Numbered from the stretch's first letter, positions 7,995-15,928 are shown. The stretch is 64,000 nt of DNA from Palsa-504 sp963847965 (GCA_963847965.1 CAWKCG010000003.1:1-64000); one strand, 5' to 3'. Translations and numbers: made by a program. The notes: generated from the letters alone by a model not told the origin.

Positions 7995-9236
7995 ATGAAG
8001 GTACCGCGGGGGATCTGGCCGTACCTGGCGGGCGCGGCGGCCGCCAGGGCCGGCGATGAGATGTCGGGCCCGGCCCTGCTGCTGCTCGGTTTCGCGGTCA
8101 CCGGCAGGCCGGGTACCGGTTCTGAGCTGCTGGCCGGCCTGACCATCGCCGCGGCCGCGGGCGGCCCGGCGTTCGGCGCGGTGCTGGACCGCAGCCCGCG
8201 GCCGGACCGGGTGCTCGCCGCCACCCTCGCCGCCTACGCGCTGGGCCTGGTCGCCATCGACGCCGCCGTCGGCCACCTGCCGGTCCCGCTCGTCGTGCTG
8301 GTCGCCCTGGCCGCCGGGCTGTTCAACCCCGCGGTCGCCGGCGGGTGGACCGCGCAGCTCCCCCGGATCGTGACCGGGGCCGAGCTGACCCGCGGCTCGG
8401 CGCTTGACGCCATGAGCTACAGCGCCGCCAGCCTGGCCGGCCCGGCCCTGGCCGCGCTGGTCGCCGCCTGGCTCGGCGCTCGGTGGGGCGTCGTGGGGGC
8501 CGCGGCCCTGGTCGGGCTGGCCGTGCCTGCCGCGTTCTCTCTCGCGCGGTACCGCCCGCCCGCCCCGGCCGGGCCCGTCCAGGCCGCGTACCGGCAGGTG
8601 GCCGCGGGGTTCGCGGTCATCGCGACCAGGCGCCCGCTGCTGCGCGCCACCCTGACGTCCGTCGTGTCGTACGTCGGGATCGGGATGCTCCTGGTCTGCT
8701 GCCCGGTGCTCGGCGCGCACCGGCTGGGCGGGGCGGACCGCGGCGCGCTGCTGATCAGCGCGATGGCGGCCGCTTCCCTGCTCGCCAACGCGCGTCTGGC
8801 GCGCCGGGGCTGGCGCCGCGCGCCGGACTCCAGCGTCCTGGCCAGCACGCTGGTCATCGGGGTGAGCATGGCCGCGACGGCGGTAGCGCCGGGCTGGTTC
8901 ACCATGCTGGCCGCCGCGGCCAGCGGGGCAGGCGAGGGCCCCCAGCTGGCAGGGCTGTTCGCGGTCAGGCACCGGGAGACGCCCGATCACATGCGCGGGC
9001 AGGTCTACACCACGGCGGCGAGCCTGAAGATCGCCGGGCTGGCGGCCGGGGCCGCGCTCGCGGGCCCGGTGGCCGGGCGGTCAGTCACCGCCTGCCTGCT
9101 GGTCGGGGCCACCGTAGAGCTGTGCGCCGCGGCGGCCTACCTGCTGACCGGATCTGCGCGCCGGGAACCGCGGGACATCCCGCCCGAAGTCGAGAGCGCG
9201 GGTCCGGAGGGTGATACCACCGCTCGTTCGGCATAA
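7995..9236 (+). CDS. MFS transporter
   Basis: 413-residue major facilitator superfamily permease with about 12 hydrophobic segments. The N-terminal half starts YLAGAAAARAGDEMSGPALL and has the MFS inter-helix pattern GPAFGAVLDRSPRPDRVL (about residues 57-74). The C-terminal half has RPLLRATLTSVVSYVGIGML. It resembles the multidrug or unknown-substrate permeases of actinobacteria; the substrate cannot be predicted. ATG 7995 is used; a GTG at 7992 is equally possible. It ends 22 bases before the Trp leader peptide of trpS. Confidence 0.85.
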   Translation: MKVPRGIWPYLAGAAAARAGDEMSGPALLLLGFAVTGRPGTGSELLAGLTIAAAAGGPAFGAVLDRSPRPDRVLAATLAAYALGLVAIDAAVGHLPVPLVVLVALAAGLFNPAVAGGWTAQLPRIVTGAELTRGSALDAMSYSAASLAGPALAALVAAWLGARWGVVGAAALVGLAVPAAFSLARYRPPAPAGPVQAAYRQVAAGFAVIATRRPLLRATLTSVVSYVGIGMLLVCCPVLGAHRLGGADRGALLISAMAAASLLANARLARRGWRRAPDSSVLASTLVIGVSMAATAVAPGWFTMLAAAASGAGEGPQLAGLFAVRHRETPDHMRGQVYTTAASLKIAGLAAGAALAGPVAGRSVTACLLVGATVELCAAAAYLLTGSARREPRDIPPEVESAGPEGDTTARSA

Positions 9237-9258
9237 AAGTCCCTGATATCATCGATAC

Positions 9259-9300
9259 ATGCAGGTAATTCTGGGTGCGCAGTGGTGGCCGGCCGGTTAG
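9259..9300 (+). CDS. trpS leader peptide MQVILGAQWWPAG
   Basis: A 13-residue ORF with two consecutive Trp codons at 9283-9288 and a TAG stop at 9298-9300. It stands 106 bases before trpS and immediately before alternative RNA stems, which is the standard arrangement of a ribosome-mediated attenuator leader peptide. Trp is the rarest amino acid, so a Trp pair at this place in so short an ORF is unlikely by chance. There is no strong ribosome-binding site within the few bases upstream. Confidence 0.85.
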   Translation: MQVILGAQWWPAG

Positions 9301-9358
9301 GGACGGTCGCGACCAGCGCTGATGACAGGCCGTCCGGGATGGACGGCCTTCTTCTTTT
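9277..9358 (+). promoter_or_regulatory. Tryptophan-responsive transcription attenuator of trpS
   Basis: Mutually exclusive stems can be drawn. (1) GCGC 9277-9280 plus TGGT 9283-9286 pair with ACCA plus GCGC 9312-9319, with an AG bulge. (2) Antiterminator: GGACGGTC 9301-9308 pairs with GGCCGTCC 9328-9335, 8 bp including one G-U. (3) Terminator: AGGCCGTCC 9327-9335 with GGACGGCCT 9341-9349, then TCTTCTTTT. A ribosome stalled at the Trp codons (9283-9288) leaves 9301-9308 free, so the antiterminator forms and trpS is read; one that reaches the stop at 9300 covers 9301-9308, so the terminator forms. Ribosome-mediated attenuation is known for an auxiliary trpS in Streptomyces. Confidence 0.88.
9327..9358 (+). 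terminator. Intrinsic terminator within the trpS attenuator
   Basis: Perfect 9-bp stem AGGCCGTCC/GGACGGCCT, five-base loop GGGAT, then TCTTCTTTT. It is one of the few U-tract terminators in this GC-rich window, and it lies upstream of the gene it controls. Confidence 0.88.
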
Positions 9359-9405
9359 GGGTGTGCCCGCGGCCGTCCGCCCGGACCGGGAAAGGACGGA
9401 TAACC

Positions 9406-10449
9406 ATGAGCCCAGCCGTTGCCCTGCGGCGTTCGGCCGAACTTGAGGAGATCATCGACCGCGACGCCACCAGCTTCCGGATCCTGACCGGCGACCGGCC
9501 GACCGGGCTGCTGCACCTGGGCCACTACTTCGGCTCCCTGCGGAACCGGGTCAGGCTGCAGGACCTGGGCGCCGAGGTCTTCGTGCTGGTCGCCGACTAC
9601 CAGGTGCTGACCGACCGGGATACGGCCGAACACCTGGACTCCTGCGTGACCGGGCTGGTTCTTGACTACCTGGCCATCGGCATCGACCCGGCGCGGACGG
9701 TGATCTTCGCGCACAGCGCGGTGCCCGCGCTCAACCAGCTGCTGCTGCCGTTCCTGAGCCTGGTCTCGGTGCCCGAGCTGAACCGCAACCCCACCGTCAA
9801 GGACGAGATCGCGCACTCCCGCCAGTCGGCGGTCAGCGGCCTGATGCTCACCTACCCGGTACACCAGGCGGCTGACATCCTGTTCTGCAAGGCCAACCTG
9901 GTGCCGGTCGGGCAGGACCAGCTGCCGCACCTGGAGCTCACCCGGGTGATCGCGCGCCGGTTCAACGACCGGTACGGCGGTTCGGTGTTCCCCGTCCCCG
10001 ACGCGCTGCTGTCGGCGGCGCCGCTGCTCCTCGGGACGGACGGCGGGAAGATGAGCAAGAGCCGGGGCAACGCCATCCCGCTGGCGGCCAGCGCCGGGGA
10101 GACCGCCCGGGCCATCCGCGGCGCGAAGACCGACGCCGAGCGGCACATCAGCTACGACCCGGCACGCCGTCCGGAGGTATCAAGCCTGGTCCTGCTGGCC
10201 GCTCTCTGCCTGGGCCGCGATCCGCTCGACGTGGCCGCGGACGTCGGCGCGGGCGGGGCCGCCGGGCTCAAGGAGGTGGTCACCGCCGCGGTCAACGAGA
10301 CGCTCGCCCCCATCCGCGCCCGCCGCGCCGAGTATGCGCGCGACCTCGGCTACGTCCGCCAGGTGCTGCGCGAGGGCAACGAGCGCGCCGCCGCCGTCGC
10401 CGCCGTCACCCTGGACGAGGTGCGAGCGGCCATGGGCACCAGGTATTGA
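9406..10449 (+). CDS. trpS: Tryptophanyl-tRNA synthetase
   Basis: 347-residue class Ic aminoacyl-tRNA synthetase that charges tRNA-Trp. The HIGH-type motif is TGLLHLGHYFGSL (about residues 33-45) and the KMSKS loop is GGKMSKSRGNA (about residues 208-218); VGQDQLPHLELTR is the conserved GxDQ block. ATG 9406 is chosen because it follows AAAGGACGG at a good distance and lies beyond the terminator; the frame is open back to 9322, but that would start inside the terminator stem. The attenuator upstream resembles the regulation of inducible, indolmycin-resistant auxiliary TrpRS genes in Streptomyces. Whether this is the only or a second copy cannot be seen here. Confidence 0.95.
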   Translation: MSPAVALRRSAELEEIIDRDATSFRILTGDRPTGLLHLGHYFGSLRNRVRLQDLGAEVFVLVADYQVLTDRDTAEHLDSCVTGLVLDYLAIGIDPARTVIFAHSAVPALNQLLLPFLSLVSVPELNRNPTVKDEIAHSRQSAVSGLMLTYPVHQAADILFCKANLVPVGQDQLPHLELTRVIARRFNDRYGGSVFPVPDALLSAAPLLLGTDGGKMSKSRGNAIPLAASAGETARAIRGAKTDAERHISYDPARRPEVSSLVLLAALCLGRDPLDVAADVGAGGAAGLKEVVTAAVNETLAPIRARRAEYARDLGYVRQVLREGNERAAAVAAVTLDEVRAAMGTRY

Positions 10450-10533
10450 ATTTCCGAACGGCGGTGGTGCCACCCCTGGGCAGTCGAACGCGACCTGAGG
10501 TGGCGTCCTGCGAGTGTGTGGCAGGGTAGGGGT

Positions 10534-12759
10534 GTGCCGGGGGACGACGGAGACCTGGTAGCGCGGCTGCGCCAGGCGGGGATAGCGCGCGGCGACCTCG
10601 TCGGGCTGGTGGTCTCCGCCGATCTCGGGGTGGGTCTCGCGCCGGGCGGGGGCGCATGGTCGGTCGCGGGCGGTACCGGAGCGGCGGTCGCGGGCGGCAC
10701 CGGGACGGCGGTCGCGGCGCTCTCGCACGTGGACGAGGTGCTGCGGCCGCGGTGGGCGGTGTGGTCGGGCGAGACGGCGGCGCGCCTGGTGGGCTGCGGG
10801 GTGCGCCTGGCCACGTGCTGGGATATCACGGCGGCGCACCGCCTGCTGTTCGGCGGGTGGCGGGCCGATCCCGGCTTCGCCTGGGCCCTCTTGCGGGGAC
10901 TGGACGCGGAGGCCGTGCCAGCGGCCGCGCCGCCCGACCCCGGCCTGTTCGGGCTGTTCGGCCCCTCCGAGCTGGCCGGGGAGTCCGGGGAGGATGACAG
11001 CGAGGGCGGCGACCCGGTCGCGCGGGACGGGTACCTGCGCCGTGGGTGGACCAGCGGCGGCTGGGCGGACAGCGCCGGGCGGATGGCTCGCTGGGCGGAA
11101 CTGGCGCGGGCAGTCGCGGAGCTACAGCAGAACAGGCTCGCCGCGCTGGCCGACCGGCCGATGGCGGTGGCCACGGCGCGGTCGGAGTCCGCGGCCGAGC
11201 TGCTGTGCGCGGAACTGTCCGCCGACGGGCTTCCGATGGACCTGGCGGAGGCCGAGCGGGTGCTGGCCTCCTTCATCGGACCCAGGCCGCGCAGCGAGAC
11301 CGAAGCCGTCGCCCTGCGGACGGCCCGTGACGCGCAGGTGCTGCGGCACGCGCCGGCGGGCGTCACCGCCGACCTGCGCAACCCCGCCCAGGTCCGGTCG
11401 CTGCTCGCCCGGGTCGGCGTCGACGTCCCGGACACCCGCGCGTGGCGGCTACGCGAGCTCCGCGACGCGCACCCGCTGGTCGCGGCCCTGCTGGAGTGGC
11501 GGAAGGCCGAGCGGATCGCCACCACGTACGGCTACTCGTGGCTGGATCAGGCCCTCGGGTCCGACGGGCGGCTGCGCGGCGCCTGGACCGGCTCCGACGG
11601 AGCCGCGGGCCGGATGACCGCGTCCGCCGGCCTGCACAACATGCCGGCCGTCATGCGCCGGGCGGTGGTGGCCGCCGACGGGCACGTCTTCGTCCGGGCC
11701 GACCTCGGCCAGATCGAGCCGCGGGTGCTCGCCGCGGTGTCCGGCGACCAGGCGCTGGTCCTCGCGGCGCGGGCCGACGACATGTACGCGCCGGTGGCCG
11801 CGCAGCTCAGCGTGGACCGGCCCACCGCGAAGGTGGCCGTGCTCGGCGCGATGTACGGGCAGACCACCGGCCACGGCGCGCAGGCGCTGCGCCGGCGCAA
11901 CGCCGCCTACCCGGTCGCGATGGGCTACCTGGAGGCCGCCGACCGCGCCGGGCGCGCCGGGCGCGACCTGCGGACCTACGGCGGCCGCCTCGTCCGGCTG
12001 GCGGTCCCGCCCGGCCAGGAACCCCGCAGCGCCAGCCGGGCCGCGGCCTACGGCCGGTACGCCCGCAACGCGATGGTGCAGGGCGCCGCGGCCGAGCTGT
12101 TCAAGATGTGGGCGGTCACGGTCCGGGCCCGGTGCGCGCCCCTGGGCGCGCGCATCGTGCTGTGCCTGCACGACGAACTGCTGGTGCACTCCCCCCGCGA
12201 CGACGCGCAGAAGGTGGCCGGGATCGTGGACGAGTGCCTGCGCGAGGCGGCCGGGCGGTGGGCGCCCGGCTGCGGGGTGCGCTTCATCGCCGACACCGGC
12301 ATCGTCTTCGAGCTGGTCAGAAGCGAAGGCGGCACCGACTCCGGCTCCGCCGGACTAGCTGACGCACGCGGCGATGATGGCCCCGGCGAAGTCGCGCGGG
12401 CGCTCGAGCGGCGTGAAGTGACCGGCCCCTTCCAGCCTGGTCAGCCGGGCGGCGGAGAAGAATTCGCCGATCCGGTCGGACCATGGTTCGTGGAGCAGCA
12501 GCATGGCCGGTCCCCCGCCTGCCACGCCCAGAAGGTGGCCGGGATCGTGGACGAGTGCCTGCGCGAGGCCGCCTGGCGGCGGGCGCCCGGCTGCGGGGTG
12601 CGCTTCATCGCCGCCTCCTGCCGCATAGTGCCCAGTATGTCTTCCCCGAGGCCAGCATGGCCTGGGTGCGCGTGGCGGCGGTCATCAGCAGCCAAGCCGC
12701 ATCAGGACCGTGTGCGCGTGCCGGAACTCGTCCTCGCTGTCAACCTTGGTCAGCAGTAG
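10534..12759 (+). CDS. PolA-family 3'-5' exonuclease-like/DNA polymerase with abnormal C terminus
   Basis: Family A DNA polymerase of the actinobacterial bifunctional 3'-5' exonuclease/polymerase type. The polymerase motifs are present: motif A RADLGQIEPRVLAA, motif B RPTAKVAVLGAMYGQTTGHG, motif C CLHDELLVHSP. The N-terminal exonuclease-like part is degenerate. The normal protein would end soon after VRFIADTGIVFELV (near 12320), but the frame runs on about 135 residues through an in-frame copy of its own 3' end (12529-12613) and through the antisense of a hydrolase fragment. The C terminus is therefore a rearrangement product. GTG 10534 follows GGTAGGGG; GTG 10516 is the alternative start. 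Confidence 0.85.
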   Translation: MPGDDGDLVARLRQAGIARGDLVGLVVSADLGVGLAPGGGAWSVAGGTGAAVAGGTGTAVAALSHVDEVLRPRWAVWSGETAARLVGCGVRLATCWDITAAHRLLFGGWRADPGFAWALLRGLDAEAVPAAAPPDPGLFGLFGPSELAGESGEDDSEGGDPVARDGYLRRGWTSGGWADSAGRMARWAELARAVAELQQNRLAALADRPMAVATARSESAAELLCAELSADGLPMDLAEAERVLASFIGPRPRSETEAVALRTARDAQVLRHAPAGVTADLRNPAQVRSLLARVGVDVPDTRAWRLRELRDAHPLVAALLEWRKAERIATTYGYSWLDQALGSDGRLRGAWTGSDGAAGRMTASAGLHNMPAVMRRAVVAADGHVFVRADLGQIEPRVLAAVSGDQALVLAARADDMYAPVAAQLSVDRPTAKVAVLGAMYGQTTGHGAQALRRRNAAYPVAMGYLEAADRAGRAGRDLRTYGGRLVRLAVPPGQEPRSASRAAAYGRYARNAMVQGAAAELFKMWAVTVRARCAPLGARIVLCLHDELLVHSPRDDAQKVAGIVDECLREAAGRWAPGCGVRFIADTGIVFELVRSEGGTDSGSAGLADARGDDGPGEVARALERREVTGPFQPGQPGGGEEFADPVGPWFVEQQHGRSPACHAQKVAGIVDECLREAAWRRAPGCGVRFIAASCRIVPSMSSPRPAWPGCAWRRSSAAKPHQDRVRVPELVLAVNLGQQ
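12208..12292 (+). repeat. Direct repeat copy A, inside the polymerase gene
   Basis: 85-base segment that recurs at 12529-12613 with three mismatches, offset 321 bases, hence in the same reading frame. It encodes QKVAGIVDECLREAA and what follows, the normal C-terminal region of the polymerase. Confidence 0.9.
12355..12516 (-). pseudogene. Alpha/beta-hydrolase 3' fragment
   Basis: The reverse strand encodes the last 53 residues of an alpha/beta hydrolase: MLLLHEPWSDRIGEFF, then RLEGAGHFTPLERP with the catalytic His of GHF, then AGAIIAACVS and a TAG stop. No N-terminal part exists: upstream sequence is the duplicated polymerase fragment. It is therefore a truncated remnant left by a rearrangement, lying wholly antisense to the extended polymerase frame. 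Confidence 0.7.
12529..12613 (+). repeat. Direct repeat copy B of the polymerase 3' end
   Basis: Second copy of 12208-12292, 82 of 85 bases identical. It joins the truncated hydrolase fragment on its left, with the LLM flavin enzyme remnant beginning about 70 bases to its right. It marks a breakpoint at the left edge of the biosynthetic locus. Confidence 0.9.
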
Positions 12760-13128
12760 CTTGGAGACACCGAGAGAGAGGTACCGGCTCAGGTACTCGG
12801 CGACCTTGCTGTAGCTGCCTACCAGCACCGGCGCTGCCGTCCGACCGGTGCTGTACAGTCCGGTCCAGTACACGTCGTCGTAGACGTCCGCTTCGGCGGC
12901 CAGGTTGGCCATGCGCCGGTTCCAGTCCGACTGCGATTCGCGCTTGAGCAGGGTCCGCAGGCGGGCGGCCCGGTCCACCTGGTGGTCTGCACGGGCGACC
13001 GCCCAGGCTTCCTCGCCCGTTTCCCGCGCTATCAGGCCGATCCGTACGCCGATCTCCAGTCCGGAGTCCTTGCGTGCCGCCACGAAGCCCTGAGCGAACA
13101 GCTCCACCGGTTCAGGATGCGTAATCAT
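12685..13128 (-). pseudogene. Luciferase-like (LLM) flavin enzyme, C-terminal half
   Basis: 147 residues beginning near MITHPEPVELF and ending HTVLMRLGC. The THPEP block, AVARADHQVDRAARLR and VLVGSYSKVAEYLSRYLSLGVSKLLL (the usual xxxGTPExVA-like segment) are typical of the C-terminal half of LLM-class FMN- or F420-dependent oxidoreductases. It is the continuation, one frame over, of the N-terminal half at 13137-13703. An ATG at 13128 is present but is probably not the native start, since the frame reads upstream as RLAEQIGGV in family register. Confidence 0.75.
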
Positions 13129-13136
13129 GACCCCGC

Positions 13137-13703
13137 CTATCTGCTCGGCGAGGCGCCGGCGGCGTCAGACGATCCCGCGACGAAGATCCGCGGCAGCAGA
13201 TGTTCGGGAAGCCTGGAGTTGATCTGCAGACCGCGGCACCGGTAATGATCGCCAGTCCAGGTGACCGGCTCGTCGGCACTGAGCAGCCCTCGCAGCAGGG
13301 TCACGTACTCGGTGGCCCGAGCGAAGCGCTGGTCGTGGTCCAGCTTGTCATCGACCTGGGCAAGCTCTTCAGGCGCGGCGCCCGTGATGACGTTGAGGTC
13401 GACGCGGCGGCGGTAGAGCGACGTCAGGCTGCTGATCATCTTCGCGGCCGTGAACGGGGGAAGGGTGTAGGGCTGCAGCGCGACCAGCGGGACCAAGGTT
13501 TCGGACTGCTGCATGAGCAGGCCGGCCACGGCCCATGGATCCAGGATCATGTGGTCATGGAAGACCAGCAGTCCGGTGAAGCCGTACTTCTCGGCGCGCC
13601 GGGCCAGCCCGGTCAGCCATGGACGGGATTGATAGCTGGGCGGGACTCGCGGGAGCGTTGCCGTCCCGAACACTTCAACGCGGCCGTGCATGGCATCCCT
13701 CAC
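13137..13703 (-). pseudogene. Luciferase-like (LLM) flavin enzyme, N-terminal half, frameshifted
   Basis: 188 residues with the N-terminal TIM-barrel strands of the LLM family: LARRAEKYGFTGLLVFHD, TLVPLVALQPYTLPPFTAAKMISSL, RVDLNVITGAAPEEL and LPRIFVAGSSDAAG. The frame then shifts by one base within about 13151-13165, after GSSDAA, and stops at 13137; the family register resumes in the frame of 12685-13128. Joined, the two halves give about 330 residues, the normal LLM length. The start overlaps the stop of the nucleotidyltransferase gene by four bases, so the enzyme belongs to the carrier-protein operon and could have oxidised a carrier-bound amino acid or the peptide product. Confidence 0.8.
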
Positions 13704-14836
13704 GTGGTCGGGATGGAGGACGCGCCGGGCAGCTCAAACTGCCTGCGGGGGTTGAAGAGCCGATGGAGGAAACCCTCCTTCCACCGCCTGGTCCTGTCCT
13801 CCAGCTGGCCATATTCGTCCAGATAGCCGCGATCCTCCGGCTCGAGCCCGGCCAGCAGCTCGACGGGGACGGTTCCGGGGTAGAGCAAGCTGGCGTGGAA
13901 CAGCGCGTAGTAGAGCTCGCGCTCCGCGCCGACCTCCTGCGCGAACTGGGGCAGCCGGGCCAGGCTCGCCGCCGGGGTGACGCGTACCGACTCCACCACA
14001 TCGATGAAACGTGACAGGCTGATGTCCCTGCCCTGCGAGATGCTCAGATAGCTGGTCCCTTCCTTGTACAGGTGCAGGCAGATGTCCAGCAGTTGATCCA
14101 GCGGGCTCAGCGCGAAGGACGGCTCACCGCAGATCACGGTGGGGCGAGCGCGATCGAGCACCGCAGCCACTTCGACGTGGCCGGTGGATCGCTTCTGGAA
14201 CAGATCGAAGCACAGGTCGACCTCGAACCACTGCACATCCGGGTCGGTAGTCGGCTTCACAAAGGGCAGCGCGTTGTTCAGGTGCACCGCCCAGAACAGC
14301 CTCGTCTTCCGGTCGTGCGGCAGGACGCGGCAGCCGTTGGCCGACAGGGTGCCCTGGGCGTAACCAAGATCCGCGAGAATCGCCGCGGCAGCGTCCAGCG
14401 ACTCCCGGCCGATCAGGATGTCCAGATCGGTCATCCGGCGGATACCGGGATCGTCGTACACCAAGGCGCAAAGCGAAGGCCCCTTCCGCACCGCGTGCAG
14501 AATACCGCGCTGATTCAGCGCGGCCAGAATGCGGCCGAACTCCCCGAACAGGCTCCGATTGCGTCGGCTATTCGCCTGGTAAGCCGCGGAGTAGATCCAA
14601 AGGTATGGCGGCGCAACCCTGTCCGCGGGCAGATAGCGGGTCAGGTTCCGGCCGACCATGCTGATCACTTCCTGGCGCAGCGCCTGGTCGAGGAAATACG
14701 ACCAGTTCATTGGCGCCTCGCCGGCCGACCACGCCTGGACCGCGGACTGGCTGGCGGCACCCCATCGCGGTATAGCGACCGCGAGCAGGAGCCTGATCTC
14801 CGGACGCAGATCAGTCAATGAGACCGCGGAATTCAT
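13700..14836 (-). CDS. Nucleotidyltransferase family protein (PF14907-like)
   Basis: 378 residues. The core RKGPSLCALVYDDPGIRRMTDLDILI (from about residue 118) fits the KG...Y...R..DxD pattern of the uncharacterised NTP_transf_5 group found in many peptide natural-product clusters. N-terminal helices (RQEVISMVGRNLTRYL) and a C-terminal helical region with SPLDQLLDICLHLYKEG and ISLSRFIDVVESVRV are also typical. Presumed activity is transfer of a nucleotidyl group to a small molecule, peptide or protein; this is inferred from the family. It is third in a tightly coupled reverse operon: ligase stop and this start are one base apart. Confidence 0.75.
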   Translation of the reverse strand: MNSAVSLTDLRPEIRLLLAVAIPRWGAASQSAVQAWSAGEAPMNWSYFLDQALRQEVISMVGRNLTRYLPADRVAPPYLWIYSAAYQANSRRNRSLFGEFGRILAALNQRGILHAVRKGPSLCALVYDDPGIRRMTDLDILIGRESLDAAAAILADLGYAQGTLSANGCRVLPHDRKTRLFWAVHLNNALPFVKPTTDPDVQWFEVDLCFDLFQKRSTGHVEVAAVLDRARPTVICGEPSFALSPLDQLLDICLHLYKEGTSYLSISQGRDISLSRFIDVVESVRVTPAASLARLPQFAQEVGAERELYYALFHASLLYPGTVPVELLAGLEPEDRGYLDEYGQLEDRTRRWKEGFLHRLFNPRRQFELPGASSIPTT

Positions 14837-14837
14837 T

Positions 14838-15647
14838 TCACCACTCCAGGCTCAACATCTTCTGGACAGGGCCGGGCCATTGGCCCGGATTCTCGCCGTG
14901 AACGTGCATGAGGGCCAGCACCAGGCGCTCATAGCCGAACGCCATGCACGCGGTATGCGCGGCCCGGCCGTCCGGGCCGGAGATCGAGAACAGCCGGCCG
15001 AACTGGTCCTTGTGGTAGTTGCCCGAGGCGACCGCCTGCGACTGGCCAGGTCCGACTGCCGCCACAACCTCGACCTTGAGTTGCTGCTCCACCTGGAGCG
15101 TTCGGATCAGCCGACTCCCGCTGCCGAAGAAGGGGTCGCTGGCCACCGCCGTCTCGGTCGTCAGCCCAAGCCCGGCGAGCCAGTCGCGGACGCTGTTGAG
15201 GCGATCGTCGCGCCAGGCACGACAGTCGTCCGCAATGCCGAACCGGACGAGCTCCCGCATCCGGAATGAGCGCAGGCGGCCCTTCTCGGCCGTGTCCTCC
15301 TGCCGGAAGCACGTCGCCTCGACGCTCAGTTCGGCGGGTGTGGTCAGGCGCACGCCTTCGTAGGCGGGGTAGACGCAGTAGCACCCTGCGGGCAGCAGGA
15401 CAAGATCTGATTCCGCTGATACCCCTGCGCTGACACGGCCGAGCAAGTGAGGGAAGGATTCGTGGTAACCGGCCCGCTCGACGATCGAGCGGGCGATCAC
15501 CGGTGGCGCGCGCAGCGACCGCTGGACTCCGGCGCCCGCCAGCGCGGTCAGAGCCACGCTAAGTCCGTGCACGACCGCCTCGAAGCCCCCCGTCGTGAGG
15601 TAGACACCCGCAGCGGGAGTAGGCAATAGCATGCCGCCTGGCATCAT
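14838..15647 (-). CDS. Amino acid:[carrier protein] ligase (SerRS-like)
   Basis: 269-residue class II aaRS-like protein lacking a tRNA-binding arm. Motif 2 is CFRQEDTAEKGRLRSFRMRE and motif 3 is TACMAFGYERLVLAL near the C terminus. The Cys of EATCFRQED, Glu of FRMRELVRFG and Cys of HTACMAFG occupy the three zinc-ligand positions of atypical SerRS and of the described amino acid:carrier-protein ligases (Bradyrhizobium type). Those enzymes adenylate a small amino acid and load it on the phosphopantetheine of a dedicated carrier protein. The carrier gene is directly upstream and overlaps it by four bases. The protein is somewhat shorter than characterised homologues. Amino acid specificity is unknown. 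Confidence 0.85.
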   Translation of the reverse strand: MMPGGMLLPTPAAGVYLTTGGFEAVVHGLSVALTALAGAGVQRSLRAPPVIARSIVERAGYHESFPHLLGRVSAGVSAESDLVLLPAGCYCVYPAYEGVRLTTPAELSVEATCFRQEDTAEKGRLRSFRMRELVRFGIADDCRAWRDDRLNSVRDWLAGLGLTTETAVASDPFFGSGSRLIRTLQVEQQLKVEVVAAVGPGQSQAVASGNYHKDQFGRLFSISGPDGRAAHTACMAFGYERLVLALMHVHGENPGQWPGPVQKMLSLEW

Positions 15648-15928
15648 TGAGCGCGGCTTCCTGTCAGCTCCGTGACACAGTCCATGATGGCGTAAATGGA
15701 CGAGAAAGTGGCGTGCCGCAATTTGCTCTCCGGGAACTCGAAGCCGAAGGCCGACTCAAGGGCGAGCATCACCTCAACGCTTGCCAGGGACGTCATACCC
15801 AGTCCCCACAGGTTGTCATAGATGTCGATGTCTTGCACCGCGTCACCGAGCCCAGAGTGCCCCCGGAGAATCGCTCGCACCTTTGTCTCCACGCGTCCCT
15901 CCGCTTCGGTTGCCGCCGGATCCCGCAA
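15644..15928 (-). CDS. Acyl/aminoacyl carrier protein
   Basis: 94-residue carrier protein. The phosphopantetheine-attachment Ser is in LGMTSLASVEVMLALE (about residues 48-63), preceded by the helix I region KVRAILRGHSGLGD and followed by ESAFGFEFPES and a helix IV segment SSIYAIMDCVTEL. It is the first gene of the reverse operon and overlaps the ligase, so it is the likely acceptor of the activated amino acid. It is divergent from the cyclophilin fusion gene, with 61 bases between starts. That gap contains TCCCC-TACCT-GGGGA at 15954-15968, a short inverted repeat of unknown meaning. Confidence 0.88.
   Translation of the reverse strand: MRDPAATEAEGRVETKVRAILRGHSGLGDAVQDIDIYDNLWGLGMTSLASVEVMLALESAFGFEFPESKLRHATFSSIYAIMDCVTELTGSRAQ

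Noticed and set aside
7953..8990. Upstream extension of the small reverse ORF at 7701-7952
   Set aside because: This part is antisense to the MFS permease and is Gly/Arg/Pro-rich; only the 83-codon 3' part has membrane-protein character.
12208..12613. The 85-base direct repeat as an att site of an integrative element
   Set aside because: No integrase or excisionase gene is visible and no third copy was seen at the right edge of the locus; a duplication scar is simpler.
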